From assembly GCA_013396635.1 (NCBI GenBank), contig WBMW01005926.1:62718-126717 (forward strand): a stretch of DNA of 64,000 nucleotides. Direction: 5' to 3'. The notes under the pieces were generated by a model. The model made no database searches and was not told the DNA's origin. It saw nothing but the letters and a program-made list of their open reading frames with translations. This stretch comes from Penelope pileata. Its lineage: Eukaryota > Chordata > Aves > Galliformes > Cracidae. Numbering within the stretch: the stretch's first letter is position 1; the number at the start of each line of letters is the position of its first letter. The translations under genes and the position numbers were made by a program. Shown in pieces: positions 24,896 to 37,729 of this stretch.

Positions 24896-27800
24896 AGATG
24901 TCTGAGGTGGCGAGAGATCCGGCTCATTAAAAACTGGACTGACTGGTTAGCAGCATGCAGGATGGATGGTTCCTCATGACAACCAGTGCTGCTGCTGTCT
25001 GGGGTCAGATCCAGGCACGCACAGAGTGTTTAGTTTTGTATCTGAATGTGCTTCTTGTGCACTGTTTCTTGCTGAAAGCTTTATGACATTGGTTCTCCTG
25101 CAGCAGTAGAGACGGTGGCTATGAGGAAATGTCCTTGTGCCTCTGGTGGGGCTGTGAAGGTGATATTTGTAATTGTTCATAGCGGAGAAGGCCAAACGGA
25201 ACAAACGTTGTTGGGCTAGTGAAGATCTCATTTTTCATAATTTGTGAGACAGCCAATGGATAACTCTTCAGGGCCTATTTTCTCCAAATCCCTAGAGCCG
25301 TTGCTGATTTTTGTGACTGCTTCTGTTCTCTGTTCCTGACAAGAGTGGTTTGAAGTAAGCAGTACTTACCAGTGCTGCAGCCCTTTCTAAACAAGGGGTA
25401 GAAAGAGGAGGCTTCTGCACAGAGCTCTTAGAATTGAGATAGTGGTGTACAGTCAACACTGATGATAATATTTATGGTATTTTATATGCGTGTAGGCCAA
25501 ACTTGCTTCCTTAACTACCACTGGGGCAAGATGTATTTTGCAATAAAAGCTTACTTACATGAATTTAATAGCATATCACGGCAGTGGGGCCCCAACTGGT
25601 CTACTTGTATATACATAAGATGAAAGTCACGCATCTGGATAGCTGCAGATGTGGCCCTTAAAAGCTCACTTAAACCACTTCTATTTGTTAGTTTGTTCTT
25701 CTTAACTCTTCCTGGATTATACTCATCAGCACATTGTTTTTCCTTTGCTCACCATTTTTGAACAGAAATAATACACAGGATATTATTGTACACAAGTGGC
25801 ACGAACACAGATGTAACAGGGAAACAATATGGTATGCTTTTTCAGAACTGTGCTGGCAATAGTCTGTCTCGTGAATGAAGTCAAACCAAACGTAGATGCC
25901 TTGCTCTGCTTAGAAACCAGAACACTCAGCATAGGCAACTGGAATTTTTGCCTTTTTTGAGCAACCTGCAAGATAGCTTCCTTAATTTCGGGGCATATTA
26001 ATCCACAAAGAAATAGGTAAAGCAGGGCAGACAGTTGTGCATCATTTTAAAATGGTAATTCAAAGCATTCTATCACAAAATGCGTGATCCCATCAGAATT
26101 TTCCCCAAGTTTGTGGACGTTTAATTTCATGGTTTCACTTCTTTTCAGTATGGTGCTGGATCAAAGGCAGAAGATTAAAATCCAAATTGACTTTAAATTC
26201 ACAGTGTACTGTATAAGAATGAGGCTGTGTCCTTTGAAATTGGTGTGAGCCCTCTATGGAAACTGACTGTGTCTGATGTAAAAATCAAGAGAGGTAACAG
26301 CTGTGTCTTATAACCAGGCTTTGTGTATTTGTGCATATTTGGTAAATGTGGTCACTGTGTTAAATGTAATGTTAAAAAACATTTGGGTGTATTTGCAAAC
26401 CTAAATGTTACTGCAATAATATAGCACACATTAATCTGTTGAAAAAAAAAGTCACGGAACACAGGAATCTGTAGTCACTATTTCTATATATAAATGTATA
26501 ATTTTGAAATTATTTTTACTATGTCATTTACTAGGAAGCATTTAGCTACTCATACAATTCCAAAAGATGTTTTACCATGAAGCTATGACTGTATTTTGTT
26601 TTTCTTGCTCATAATAAGCTCCAAGCACAATTTCTTTCTAATGAAGGTATTGGCTTATATAAGAACAGGATTGGATTCTGCAGGGGCAGGCTGAACAGGC
26701 CGTGGCTGAATTTGATCAGTTTACTAGTCTTGATTGCTGACCATTTGCATCTCTTATAAAAATAAGGTAGTTTTCTCACTGTAAGTTCAGGGACCACCTT
26801 GAAATCAGTAGCCTTTAAATATCATGTAGTGCCTGCTAGAGACAGGAAAAAGCAAAAATTATCAGAGGAGACTACTTAAAGGGGCATCTCTCATGGATTC
26901 AGCAGGCATCTGGCCAGCTGCTGGGGAAGATCCACAGGGTGTCCCCAACCCTGGAATCTGCTGTTGTCAATGACAGATTTGGAACTGCCTTGTGATGGAT
27001 TTCGAATACTCCACACTGCTTGATGATTTACCTATTGGTATGTTGTGTGTCTTTGGTATTGTCTGTGTGTTGTATAGTAGCATTTGTTTAACTTGTAACA
27101 AAATCTGTCCAGGAAAAAAGAAGAAAAAGTATGCATCAAGCTAGCTAACTCATATAGCTAATTGTTATTAGTAGGGAATACCAAAACTATTCACTCTTGC
27201 AATTCTGGCTCCAGAGTCTATAAGGACAGGAAAAGAAATGTGCCTGTAGGGTGACAAAAATTACTGGCAGGATTAAAAGAGCCCTGAGAGAGAGGGACAG
27301 AAAGGAAGATGCTTTAATGGTCCATAGCACTAGCCTTCTCTTGTGGTGGCTGAGGAATTAGGTCTGCCTGAATTACGGTTGAAGTGAAAAGGCAGAAATA
27401 CATGCAGACAGCTTGCTGTTCATGATTTTTCTCTAAGACAGTTTTTTACAGCTGCAGTAAATTTATTTTTAAGAGAGCAGTTTGTTCCTCAAGTACCCCA
27501 CAAGCCACGGGCAACCCTGAAAGAAAGAACGTCAGGCATCTGAATTCAGCCAGAGCTGGATTTACTGGAAATTGAAGGATAAGTCCCACCAGCGGTGGAA
27601 TTTGTCTCAACTAATTTTAACAGTTATAAAATCTCACCTAGCCTCAGCTGTCATCTGGGCTCTTGCTATGCAAAAAGAGTAACATCTAATGAGGAACTTA
27701 CACAGGAGCAATAGTACTGAGCCTAAGATACATGCACCCTTTGACTTTCCCTACAGACTATAGAAAGAAACAAGTCAGTTTAGTTTAGATTAATAGCTTT

Positions 27801-30800
27801 CATATAACTGAAGTCAGATGAGTTAAACCTCACCTTCAGAGCAAGAGGACTGTGAATTTCTCCTCCCACTCAGGTGAAACTTGAAGCCTGCCACCCTGGG
27901 GGACGAATTCAGGAAAAACAGAAAATGCATGGCGGCATTGGTAAGCCTATGACTCTAACATCTCGAGTGTCTGTAATACCTGGCATTATCATCCCCCAGG
28001 AGCAGGCACAAGGGCTGCCTGTTTCGTCCAGACACAAAAGAATGGGAGGCTTTAGTGGGATATCTCAGAAATCTCAAGTGCACTTCTGGTGGAAGGATTA
28101 TTGCCGGTTGTCAAAGTGCTGAATAATAGTGAATGGGCTACTAAAGGTTTTGGTTCTTTTCATGGTAGCCTGTGCAATTGTCAGGGAACACCTAAGGCAA
28201 AGCATGGAGATATTTGCAGTTGATGTAGGCGAGCCTTCATAAATGATACTTTTCTATATGACAAATAATTTTGCAGAGTTTAAAGACATTTACTTATTGT
28301 TCCTTTCTTAAAAGGTGTGTACTAGGGAAAGAAACTGACTCTTGCTGTTTTAAAATAATTTCCCACACTGAATGGCAAATAAAATGATACATATCCAATA
28401 GTTTTCCCTTTCATTGCAGCTTTGGCTTCTATACTCTAGTGGTTTTGTGCATAAAGTGTGGTTTAAATAGATACACATTGTCAAGATTTAGTGAAGCCTG
28501 GGAGAGCCTTCCTTGGAAACAGTCCCATATAAGTCTCATCTTCTGGATTCCAGTGATGCTTTTTGCTTGGAATTTATTGCATGTCATTAACTTCATGCTG
28601 TATATTGGTGGTCCTGCAGCTTTATTCTTTTCAGCTATGGTGTCAATCTATTCTTGAAAAGCTGTGTACATATGAAAATGCATTGCAATGCAGAGGAATA
28701 GAGAAAATTCATCATAATGGATTTCTAAGGAAAAGTAGAGAAGAAATGCACTTCTACCATGCAGTGGGATCAATATTTTGATGAATTTAATGGCAAGTGA
28801 GGTTTTCTATAAAGGAAGCTAATCCTAACTCTCTTTACATTTAGGTCTCCAGTATCTTGCAGTGGATATCTGACACTTTTTACACTTATCCAGATTTCCT
28901 TGTGGACATATACCCCAAATGTAATGGAGATTACTTCTGCTACCTCTGTATGGAATCTGCTGCTCTGCTTCTTCACACAGGAGATGTGCATCCTTTTCTG
29001 CTGTGTTAGGCTTTATCCACATGTACAGTTAGAGAGGTGAAGGTAAAGGATAAATCTGTGCGGAGTGAGAAATCTGTGATTGACAGGGAAGGCATTACTG
29101 TATACCTTCACCACTTTGCTGACATCCATAAACATTAAAAATTAATTATGTTAGAGAATTCTTGAATATTAATATTGTCCACATGGGAGTACTCCAATGG
29201 CAATTTTTTCACTTAAGTTTGACTGAGGGCTCTGACACTGTCAGATGAATGGAGAAGTGATTTTCTAGATTTCAGTGTCCTTTCAGTCTTCACTGCTTGT
29301 TACTTTAGAAATACTCAGCGATATCTATTTGCTTGCATTTCTTCAGGATGAAGGTATTTTTATGCTTCTCACGGAGTGCTACTCAATCTAAAATGATTAG
29401 TCTTTGATTTTTTTGCCACTTTTTTTGTCTAATTTTTCTTCTTTCAACTGCTTGTTTAGTCACAGATAGCCATTTGCTTTCCTGGTAAGCCATCTGACCC
29501 AGCAGTCCTCTAATTATCCACTGTTGTTGGTTTTCTGTCTTAAGTATTGGTGCTTCAGTGTTTTTATTCCTGGTTAAAAATAAGAATGCCTTTTTATACT
29601 CATTCAGGTAACCTCTGCTGCTACAGTATAGCTATTTAATTTGTACTTTTTTCCCTATCCAAAGTTAGACTTCTGTCTTTGCCTTTATTTTTAGTCTACC
29701 TGATACTGAGTGAAAATGGAAAACATGCTCCAACCAGTCTGTCTTCGGTCTGTGCATTCAGAATTGGAGTAGGAAGATGACATATATTATACTTAGTATG
29801 TTTTTGGATAAAACCATTCACAAATCATTTGCCTTCCAAGATTTATTTTTCTGTATGTACAGACTTAGTTTACAGCAAAATGGAAATCACAGAATCCAAA
29901 AAGGCATATTTAAGAAATTAGCTTTTTGTGTGCACTTCAACGGACACCTAAACAAGGGATAGTTATTTTTGTGCATCATCAGGCTTTAGCACTGATGGAT
30001 TGTTTAAGACTCTCACAGAGGCCAAAGAAAAACAAGGCAGTGATTCTGGCAATTTTAAATACTGCTATTTCTGATGGGCCGGGTGTCAGTGGAAGTGCAG
30101 CCAGGCGCACCAGCCAAGGAGCGCTTCCTTTCAGCTGAAGTGCAGAGAAGTGTGAAATGAAGGGGGACCTTCCTTGCTCTCTTAAAATTCTGAGATGGAT
30201 TTTAGCGTTTTTTGAAAAATGCAGTCCTGACAGCTGTGGAAACATGATGTTCCGACTCTCTCCTCAAGAGGGGAGATTTATAGAAGAGCTCCCTGCATTC
30301 ATGAGCATCAGCTCAGAAGGGTAGCTCATTCTTCAGACATGTTTGCTGCAAGATCTCTTCTGAGACATCTCCTGAAGGTTGCCATTACTATCCGCGGTGT
30401 TGAGAGGTGTACATTTGACAGGAAGTGGACTGGATCTGCTGACTCCCTGAAGAGCCTTCAGGATGACAGCAACTTCATGTTAGTTAGTTCTACCTCAGCT
30501 TCACCAAAAAGAAGACTTGTTAAAATCATGGCAATGGTTCTAGTAGAAGATCTTCAAAATGTATAAACATTTTTTTAAATCTAAAATTATTATTTTTAAA
30601 ATGTATGCCTGCAAATGGGTAGTATATAGAAGGGTTGTTCATATGCTGAAGCAGACGCCAAATCCTGGTGGCCTGTAGGTTTCCCCAGTGGTCTCCTGAA
30701 GTTGCCAGGCCCAGCTCAGACACCCCTTTGGTCACTGTGGGCAGTGACACAGGACCTTTGCCATAACCCATGAGATAATGAAGGCTTTCTGGGATGTAGC

Positions 30801-31078
30801 CAGCATTGTGGCTTGAGGATGTAATACCTCACAGGGAGGCCCAAAGTGGGGTGGGTGTTCACGACAGCAAAACCTGGCCCCTTAGCTCTGTGCTGTGCAG
30901 CACATGAAGATTAGGGACTATGCTGGAAGCTTCTATGTGGCATGCTACCAGTAGTGATAGCAGATATTCCACATAAACACATTGTAGCAACCCCAGGAGA
31001 AGAGCTTTGTGTTTGACACAGGTGTAATAGCCTTGAGGGCTGAGCTGGGGTGCTGGCAGAGTGCAGAGGGGAGCATGC

Positions 31079-31165
31079 ACCAGCACGCGGCCTGCTGCCC
31101 GCAGCCCCGCAGCTGCCAAGGATCGCAGTGCTGCCATGACGTAAAGCCTCGTGCGCCGAGTACAC
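31079..31165. promoter_or_regulatory. Small CpG-rich patch with CRE-like site
   Basis: About ten CpG occur in roughly 85 bases, in a region otherwise almost free of CpG. It includes TGACGTAA at 31,137-31,144, a CRE/ATF-type sequence. Three minus-strand frames of 100-134 codons are open across the patch, which follows from its base composition; none is recognised as protein. A distal regulatory element is one reading; an unrecognised repeat is another. Confidence 0.3.
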
Positions 31166-33139
31166 ACTGTGCAGCCAGGCGCCTTGTTTGTCTGTGAACG
31201 GGGCTGCGTAGGTATGTGGGGAAGTTTGCACATTTTAACAGGTTCACCGTTTAAATTTAGCACCGAAAGTTAGAATCTGTTAGAGCCCGACGTCCTCACT
31301 GACAGACAGGGCTTGCTTCAGTTTTGAAATGGAGGGAGAGAGATGGAGACGCGTGCAGTGTGATGTAGCAAATTTACCCTGTGAGATAAGGCTCAGTACA
31401 TTTTGCCTTTTTGACAGATTCTGTTCTAACAAGGCCAAACAGCAGCTCTGCTTCTCCTGCCACAGAGGCAGGCTTGCCACTCACTTAACCCTTAGAAAGC
31501 CAGCTGGCTCCCAGGAAAACAACAATACCCCTTTCCAAACCACATTCAACTCTGTGAACGTGATAATTTAATTCAGAGCAAAGCAATTAGTCTGCATAAA
31601 GAGCTTAGAATATACCAAATTGCTTTTTTGTCCTAAAAAAAAACCCAACTAACAGCTACTTCTAGCTAATTAAACACAGAAGAACATCTTACACAGCTTT
31701 TTGACTGAACTCTTAATTCAGCCCAATCAACCCAGATTTTCACAATCTAGAGATAGAGTAAGAGAAGCAGTAAGTAGATCAGTGTTTTTGGCTAAGATAT
31801 TCAGACTGCTGTAGCGGTTTTCTTTTTTTTTTAAGTTACAGCATGCTGAAGACAATGAGCCATCTAAACGCTGGTTGTGATTCCAACAGATGCCTTATTT
31901 TCAAGAAAATTGAAAATTCTGTTATAAAGTGATACTTTCTCAGACCTAACTTGACATTCTACCTGAATTGGTTAATAAAAAAGATTCATTATTTGGTTAA
32001 AAAAACGAGACGCTCTTCCCCCCCCACCAGCATCAAGCTGTACTGGTAGGCAGAGGAGCAGCCTGGCACATAGTAGTCAGCGCAAAAAACTAAAACACCT
32101 GCTCGCAGTCATACCACAATATTTATTTCAGAACCAGTTATCTATTATTTCAGTTAAAGTATGCACTCCTACAGACCTGGGGATAGATTAAAATATTTCC
32201 CTGTTATGACTATTCAGCCCACATCCTTTCCAATAATGCCAAATAGTGGCAGGGTAGCAGAAACCTCTGAGTGGGCAGGACAGATGACAACGTTATCCCA
32301 TGTTTTTGTTGCAAAGGATGGATTTTCTTTGTCACAGGCAGTGCACTTGCTTCATGGCTGGGGACAGTGGCAGAATTTTTTAATTAACATTCAAATCTAT
32401 TATTTATGAGTGTATTCCCTGATGTCCAAGTCCAAGGGCAAGCACTGCTGTGCTTGACTCAGTCTCTCTGGAGAGCATTTGAAAGGATCTGCACATGCAG
32501 AGAGCCACATCTTTCTGATTGACCACTCTTGCCTGTCTGGCAGGGACAAACATTTAGGGGCTTCTGAGTTTGGTGATACAACTATTTTAAATGTTTTTGC
32601 TCCAAGCATCCCCTTCTTTGTAAGGAGAACTCACCACTCTGCGCTGACCCTGATTATCCCAAATTTGCAGATATTCACAAAAGACCTCGTTGTTAAGGCA
32701 GGCCCCTCTGACACTATGTGAGCTTCTGAGCAGCTGCTGAAGCAGTGCATCTCATGTAGGGAGACAGGCACATTCAGTGCGAAAGCCATTCTGGAGTAGT
32801 TAACCTTTGTCCAAGGCAGACCAGCCACCAGCGTCTGTACTGCTGACTCCAGGGTGCAGATGTGGCTTGAGGGTCTATTGATACAATCAGCCAGAGCACA
32901 AATGAGTCTGCACAGATTTTCTCCTACATCATCAGGAGAAAACAATTACATCTCTTTGTATCTTAAACTTTTATCCCGAAGGAGTATGCAAATTGGACAT
33001 TAAGCATTCTAGATGATCTATGTTTTCAGTAGACAGAAGATTTTTAAAAAGGTATTTTGTTAAGCAAAATACAATGCCATGGAGTTCATATTTAAAAACT
33101 GTCTCTGTAATTTGGTTGAATTTCTGTTCTCATTTCTAC

Positions 33140-33889
33140 AGCTGGGGAGGAATAACTGCATGCACCAGTACAGGTTAGGGGCTGACCTGCTGGAAAGGAG
33201 CTCTGCAGAGAAAGACCTGGGTGTCCTGGTGGACGACAGGTTGCCATGAGCCAGCAGTGTGCCCTGGTGGCCAAGAAGGCCAGTGGTGTCCTGGGGTGCG
33301 TTAACAAGAACATGGCCAGCAGGTCAAGGGAGATGTTCTTCCCCCATACTCTGCTCTGGTGAGGCCACATCTGGAGGACTGTGTCCAGTTCTGGGCTTCT
33401 CAGCTCAAGAAAGACAAAGAATTTTAGGGAGAGTCAAACAAAGGGCCCCAAAGGTGATGGGGGTCTGGAGCATCTCCCTTATGAGGAAAGGCTGAGAGAC
33501 CTGCGGTTGTTCAGCCTGGAGAAGAGAAGACTTAGAGGGGATCTTATCAATGCTTGTAAATATCTAGTGGGCGAGAGTCAAGTGGATGGGGACAGGCTCT
33601 TTTTGGTGGTGCTCAGCAACAAAAAAAGGGGCAATGGGCACAAACGGAACATAGGAAGTTCCGTACAAACATGAGGAAAAACTTATTTACTTCGAGGGTG
33701 ATGACAGAGCACTGGAACAAGCTGCCCAGAGAGGTTGTGAAGTCTCCTTTGGAGATATTCAAAACCCTCCTGGATGTTTTTCTGTGTAACCTACTGTAGC
33801 GAACCTGCTTTAGCAGTGGGGTTGGACTTGATGACCTCCAGAGGTTCCTTCCCACCCCTATGATTCTGTAATTCTGTGTGATTCTGTTT
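33140..33889 (+). mobile_element. CR1 LINE, 5'-truncated 3' end
   Basis: About 750 bases matching the C-terminal part of CR1 ORF2 and its 3'UTR. Translated pieces in shifting plus-strand frames include RSSAEKDLGVLVDD, RDLRLFSLEKRRLRGDLINA and LSNKKRGNGHK, all hallmark CR1 segments. The element ends with GGACTTGATGACCTCCAGAG, TTCCTTCCCACCCC and three degenerate copies of an 8-base ATTCTGTG-like repeat (33,861-33,887), the typical CR1 terminus in birds. Frameshifts and stops show it is inactive. The 5' boundary is a typical truncation and could be off by tens of bases. CR1 copies normally lack clear target-site duplications, and I see none. Confidence 0.93.
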
Positions 33890-36520
33890 GCTACAGTAGG
33901 TGGATTGTTGATCTCTACACATTTGAGATATTATTCTAGTGTTTTACTATTACTTAAGAACTGAATGAAATTGGTAACATTCTGGCTTTTAGTCACAAAA
34001 GTCAAAAACATTAAATCATTCTGTGTGAGACTAACATTTTTTTAACAATGAATGCAACTGCTGTATAATACCGAACTATGGAAATGGTACAGTAGTTTCC
34101 TACAGCCAAAGGGAAGGTCAAAGGGCTCATGAAAGTACTACTCAACTCATGCTACTGAATATCTTACTCTTCGAGCAGTGCCATTAAATTGAAATGTAAA
34201 CATAAAAAGGGAGGGTATTGTTTGACATGAATAAGCTAGAATAGTTAAATATTAACCTATTTTTTGGTAGGAAATGTGATGCTTTCTCCTCAGCCTTAAG
34301 AATTAGATGTATTGTTTTCACTAAGCAGTTATTTTGCACAGTCCTCGAGCAGATAGCACAATCAGCACGCTGCCGTTTGTTTTGTAGACAAACTGACTGG
34401 TACTGGTTGATTCCAAGTAAATGAATGTTGGCATTCAAGGTCATTTGGAATCTTTCTGCTCAAATTTCAGACTTTTCAAAAAAGAATTGCAGTTTTTGTA
34501 GGTGTTACATGTTACTTGGGTGACCAAATACATAGGCCGTCTTGAAGCAACTTCTGAAAAAGATAGGGGAGCTTCATCCTTCAGCTGTGTTCTTTCTTCA
34601 AAATTTGCAACCAAACTCAGTACCTTACTCAACCTATAACGGTCGTTTTTTTAAACCAATTTATGAATAACAGTTCAAGATCTTCTGGAATCTTTCCAAG
34701 TTCTCATTTGGGATAATTTTTTTGTGGTTGGGCATGGTGTCTTGCACAGTCATAGGCCTGTTTCCTTCACACAAATTAACCTCAGAATTTTGTTTTTAAA
34801 ACATAAAAGCTATCAAAGAAAAGAACAGATGTTCACAAACCTTGTTTGAACACTTTTTCCAAGTTACAGAAGCAGTTGTAGTTATTCTATCAATAATCAA
34901 CGGAAGTGTAACTCCTGGATTCACATAATGATTGTACATACTTGATTTTGACTGCTAGATTAATAACCACTGTTTTGCTGTTCATGTGCTTTCTATTGTG
35001 TTGAATGATAAACTCTACCTATCATCTTAAGATAAACTCACTTTTCTCAAAGCAGCTATCAATTCTGTTGCCCTATAGGTAATAAAGACTGCTGAAGAGA
35101 AGTACAGAGGGAAGAGATGTAAGTAATTATGGAGATAAGAAATAAATGTTCAAAGAAGTAACATTAGTAATTCAAAAAGGCTGTTGTTCCACATCCAAAT
35201 AGCTGATACAGAATTCTTTCCTTAGGGTAAATTGCTCTATTTGGAATCACTCTTGCTGATTAATTGTCTTACAAATTCTTAATTCAGGAAATAGGGTTTG
35301 TTCTTTTCTAGTGACTGTCTCTCTGATCAGCTTTAGTGACTCTGAAATTGAAGGAATCAGAGACTGTTTACACTTGCATTCAGCTATGAGGCACTGACTT
35401 ATCCTGCATAGAAAGATCTTCAAAATTCAGCTCAGCTCAGAGGTTTCAGCTGCATGTAAAATGCAGTATTCAGAGTTAGTCTGCCCAGAGGCCAGGATGT
35501 AGCTTTATTCTTCAAATGTTTTTGAAATCAAATACTTTCAAATGTCAAAGCTTCTTAGGTAAAAATGTGAAAATGCTTGCAATTATTCCTGTCCAGAGTC
35601 ACCTGCACCTAAAATGTTAGGACTTTTGTTAACTGAAAAAGTTTTTCCTTTTTTTTTTCTTTCTTTCTTTCTTTTTCTTTTCTTTTCTTTTTTTTTTTTC
35701 ACTCCGAGAGTTCAATTACTTTCAATACCAGCTAAGATGTGATGTGAAGATGAGGCAGAAATATTTCTTGTGATGAACTGTTAAACTATGAACAGGAATC
35801 AATCCACCACATCTGAATCTGGCTTCTCTTGTCTTGTATGTAGAAAAGTTTGTACTGTGGCTCTCCTGTGGTAAATTGCCTTGTGCTGCGTAGGTATCTT
35901 TCACACCTTCTGTCCTTCACATCAGTCCCGCATAACAGTTGTAACGGTTCAATCTGGTAATATTTAGGTAATACTAAATCCAGAATAAGTCTTGACAATT
36001 GGTGCTAATATTTAATTTAACAAGACTGATTGTCAAAAATTTGTACATAGCAAGAGATTGTTGTTGCTGCCTTCAAGGTATTTAATGATTATGGTCATAA
36101 GCAAATGGGAGATGACTAGTGGGTAGATACTTTTAGAGATTCTGTCCCCTCGATATTAACTGAAGCAGATTAGAAACTTGCATTAATCAGACAAGTCTGA
36201 GGTAATCAAATCTGGACAAATTTTCAGAAAACTTGTTTAAAATAAATACATTTAATTAAGAAAAACTTACAGAGAATGAAATTCTGTCATCTTTGTTCAC
36301 TGATTGCCTTTTACAGTCCTGAAGACAGTGGTATTCTTATTTAAATATAGTGCTCCCTAGTCTCATAATTGTTGCCTGTTTGCTAAGTTCAAGTCTGTGT
36401 CTAGAGAGGATGTAGATTTTGAAAGTGTTGCATCCTTGGTGTCACTAATGTTTTACACATAGGGAAAATTGTTAAATCCATGAACTAAGGCCTTACCAAT
36501 GAAATAAAGTACATATGAGG
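33890..36520. other. ARFGEF1-CPA6 intergenic region, right part
   Basis: AT-rich sequence between the CR1 element and the probable CPA6 3' end. Apart from a long pyrimidine tract at 35.64-35.70 kb I recognise no gene, repeat family or RNA here. Open frames are 60-86 codons, which is chance length. Confidence 0.7.
35642..35700. repeat. 59-base polypyrimidine tract, (CTTT)n/(CTTTT)n
   Basis: Fifty-nine uninterrupted pyrimidines on the plus strand, mostly CTTT and CTTTT units flanked by T runs. Long homopurine-homopyrimidine tracts can form triplex structures and are usually length-polymorphic. It lies roughly 0.85 kb beyond the proposed CPA6 polyadenylation signal. Confidence 0.9.
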
Positions 36521-36544
36521 AATACTTCAAAAGCCTTTGATGAT

Positions 36545-36550
36545 TTTATT
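36545..36550 (-). terminator. CPA6: Candidate CPA6 polyadenylation signal
   Basis: TTTATT on the plus strand reads AATAAA on the minus strand, about 1.2 kb after the CPA6 stop codon. It is the first canonical hexamer I found in the region downstream of the stop; GATAAA variants occur nearer, around 37,350 and 37,505. The choice is a guess without transcript data. Confidence 0.35.
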
Positions 36551-37729
36551 AACAAATACATTTTGTTTGAAATGTTATGGTGTAAGCTTAAACTCAAAAA
36601 TAATAAAGTGAAATATATGCCTTTGCAGATACAGTAATAAGAAAAAAACTATTTTAAAAGCACCCAAAAAGCCTCAGCAAGTTGTTACATTCTCTGTGCT
36701 TTCATTATTCTTTCAAACAGTGCTTATTCTCTTTCAGCTTCTGATTTCACCTCTGTCCCACTTAAGAATCTATTATTAATTTCTTTAAAGCATGCAAAAA
36801 ATATGACTTCCAAGAACAGCCGCATAGCCACAGAGCTACAGAACTCACTGCAAGAATACCGATGAATAAAACATCGCTTAACACTGTAATTGCAGTTTAA
36901 GGCTATATCCTCAGCTGGTGGAAATGGGCATACACTGACTACAGCAAAACCCAGAAGCACCAGTCGCCTGCCTGGTTCCAAGCTCCAAGTTATGGTGAGT
37001 TGCTTTGTCACCTACGGTCCCTCCATAAAACGCAGTATTGTATAGTTCAAGAATATTTCATTATAATTCCTGCATATCTCTAGGGAAGTTGCATTTTCAA
37101 AGGCAATGTGTTGATTTTTAGTCCAATGTATACATTGGAGAGTATATATTTCTTAACAGTTACAGGGTCAAATTCCCACATTACATGAAAAAAAATCACA
37201 AAAGTGCATATACATACGTATGCATACATGCAGAAGGAAGCTGCATTGCTACCTGTAGCATGGCCAGCTGCAAATATATGCCACACTGCCATTTACTGCT
37301 ATAGACATGGGCCCATGCGGGGGTACAGAGTGCATATACATGAATGTAAACTTTATCCCCTGGTTCGAGAGACTCCACTGAGGGAAGGCTTCCTGTTTGG
37401 GAAAGCAGTATGGCCAGGGACAGTCTGGAAACTGAGTTTTCTTTCAGGCACCTGTATGTGGGCCTGGGCCTGCCCCACTGAAGTCCCTGTAAGAGAATCA
37501 AAGATTTATCACAAAAAAGACTAAATATGTTACATCAAATGGATAACTAAGATAGTATATCAACTTCATGGACTTTTTCCTATTTCCAGCCATGTGAATC
37601 TGGTAGAAACAACACCATATTTCCCATTATCTTCTATAGCTTTTATAGGCCAAGCTTAGCACAACAAACTCACTGAAAGGCATTAATTCGGGAAGTAAAG
37701 CTCTCAATTCCAGATCCTAGAAATAGCTC
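36551..37729 (-). other. CPA6: Probable CPA6 3'UTR
   Basis: Sequence between the CPA6 stop codon and the first canonical AATAAA on the minus strand. It has no recognised coding content; short open frames on both strands near 37.2-37.5 kb look like chance. The true 3' end may be nearer the stop if a variant signal is used. Confidence 0.35.

Larger units (their letters stand above)
18600..33139. other. ARFGEF1-CPA6 intergenic region, left part
   Basis: Starts where the ARFGEF1 CpG island ends. About 14.5 kb of AT-rich sequence with no recognisable coding exon on either strand; open frames stay below about 135 codons and resemble no family I know. It contains a (GTTT)n repeat, three ATGGCGGC YY1-like motifs (near 23,125, 24,885 and 27,929) and a small CpG-rich patch near 31.1 kb. 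A non-coding RNA cannot be excluded. Confidence 0.75.

Noticed and set aside
37363..37378. GGTTCGAGAGACT resembling a tRNA B box
   Set aside because: The consensus CC after GGTTCGANN is missing, and no A box or acceptor stem can be placed around it.
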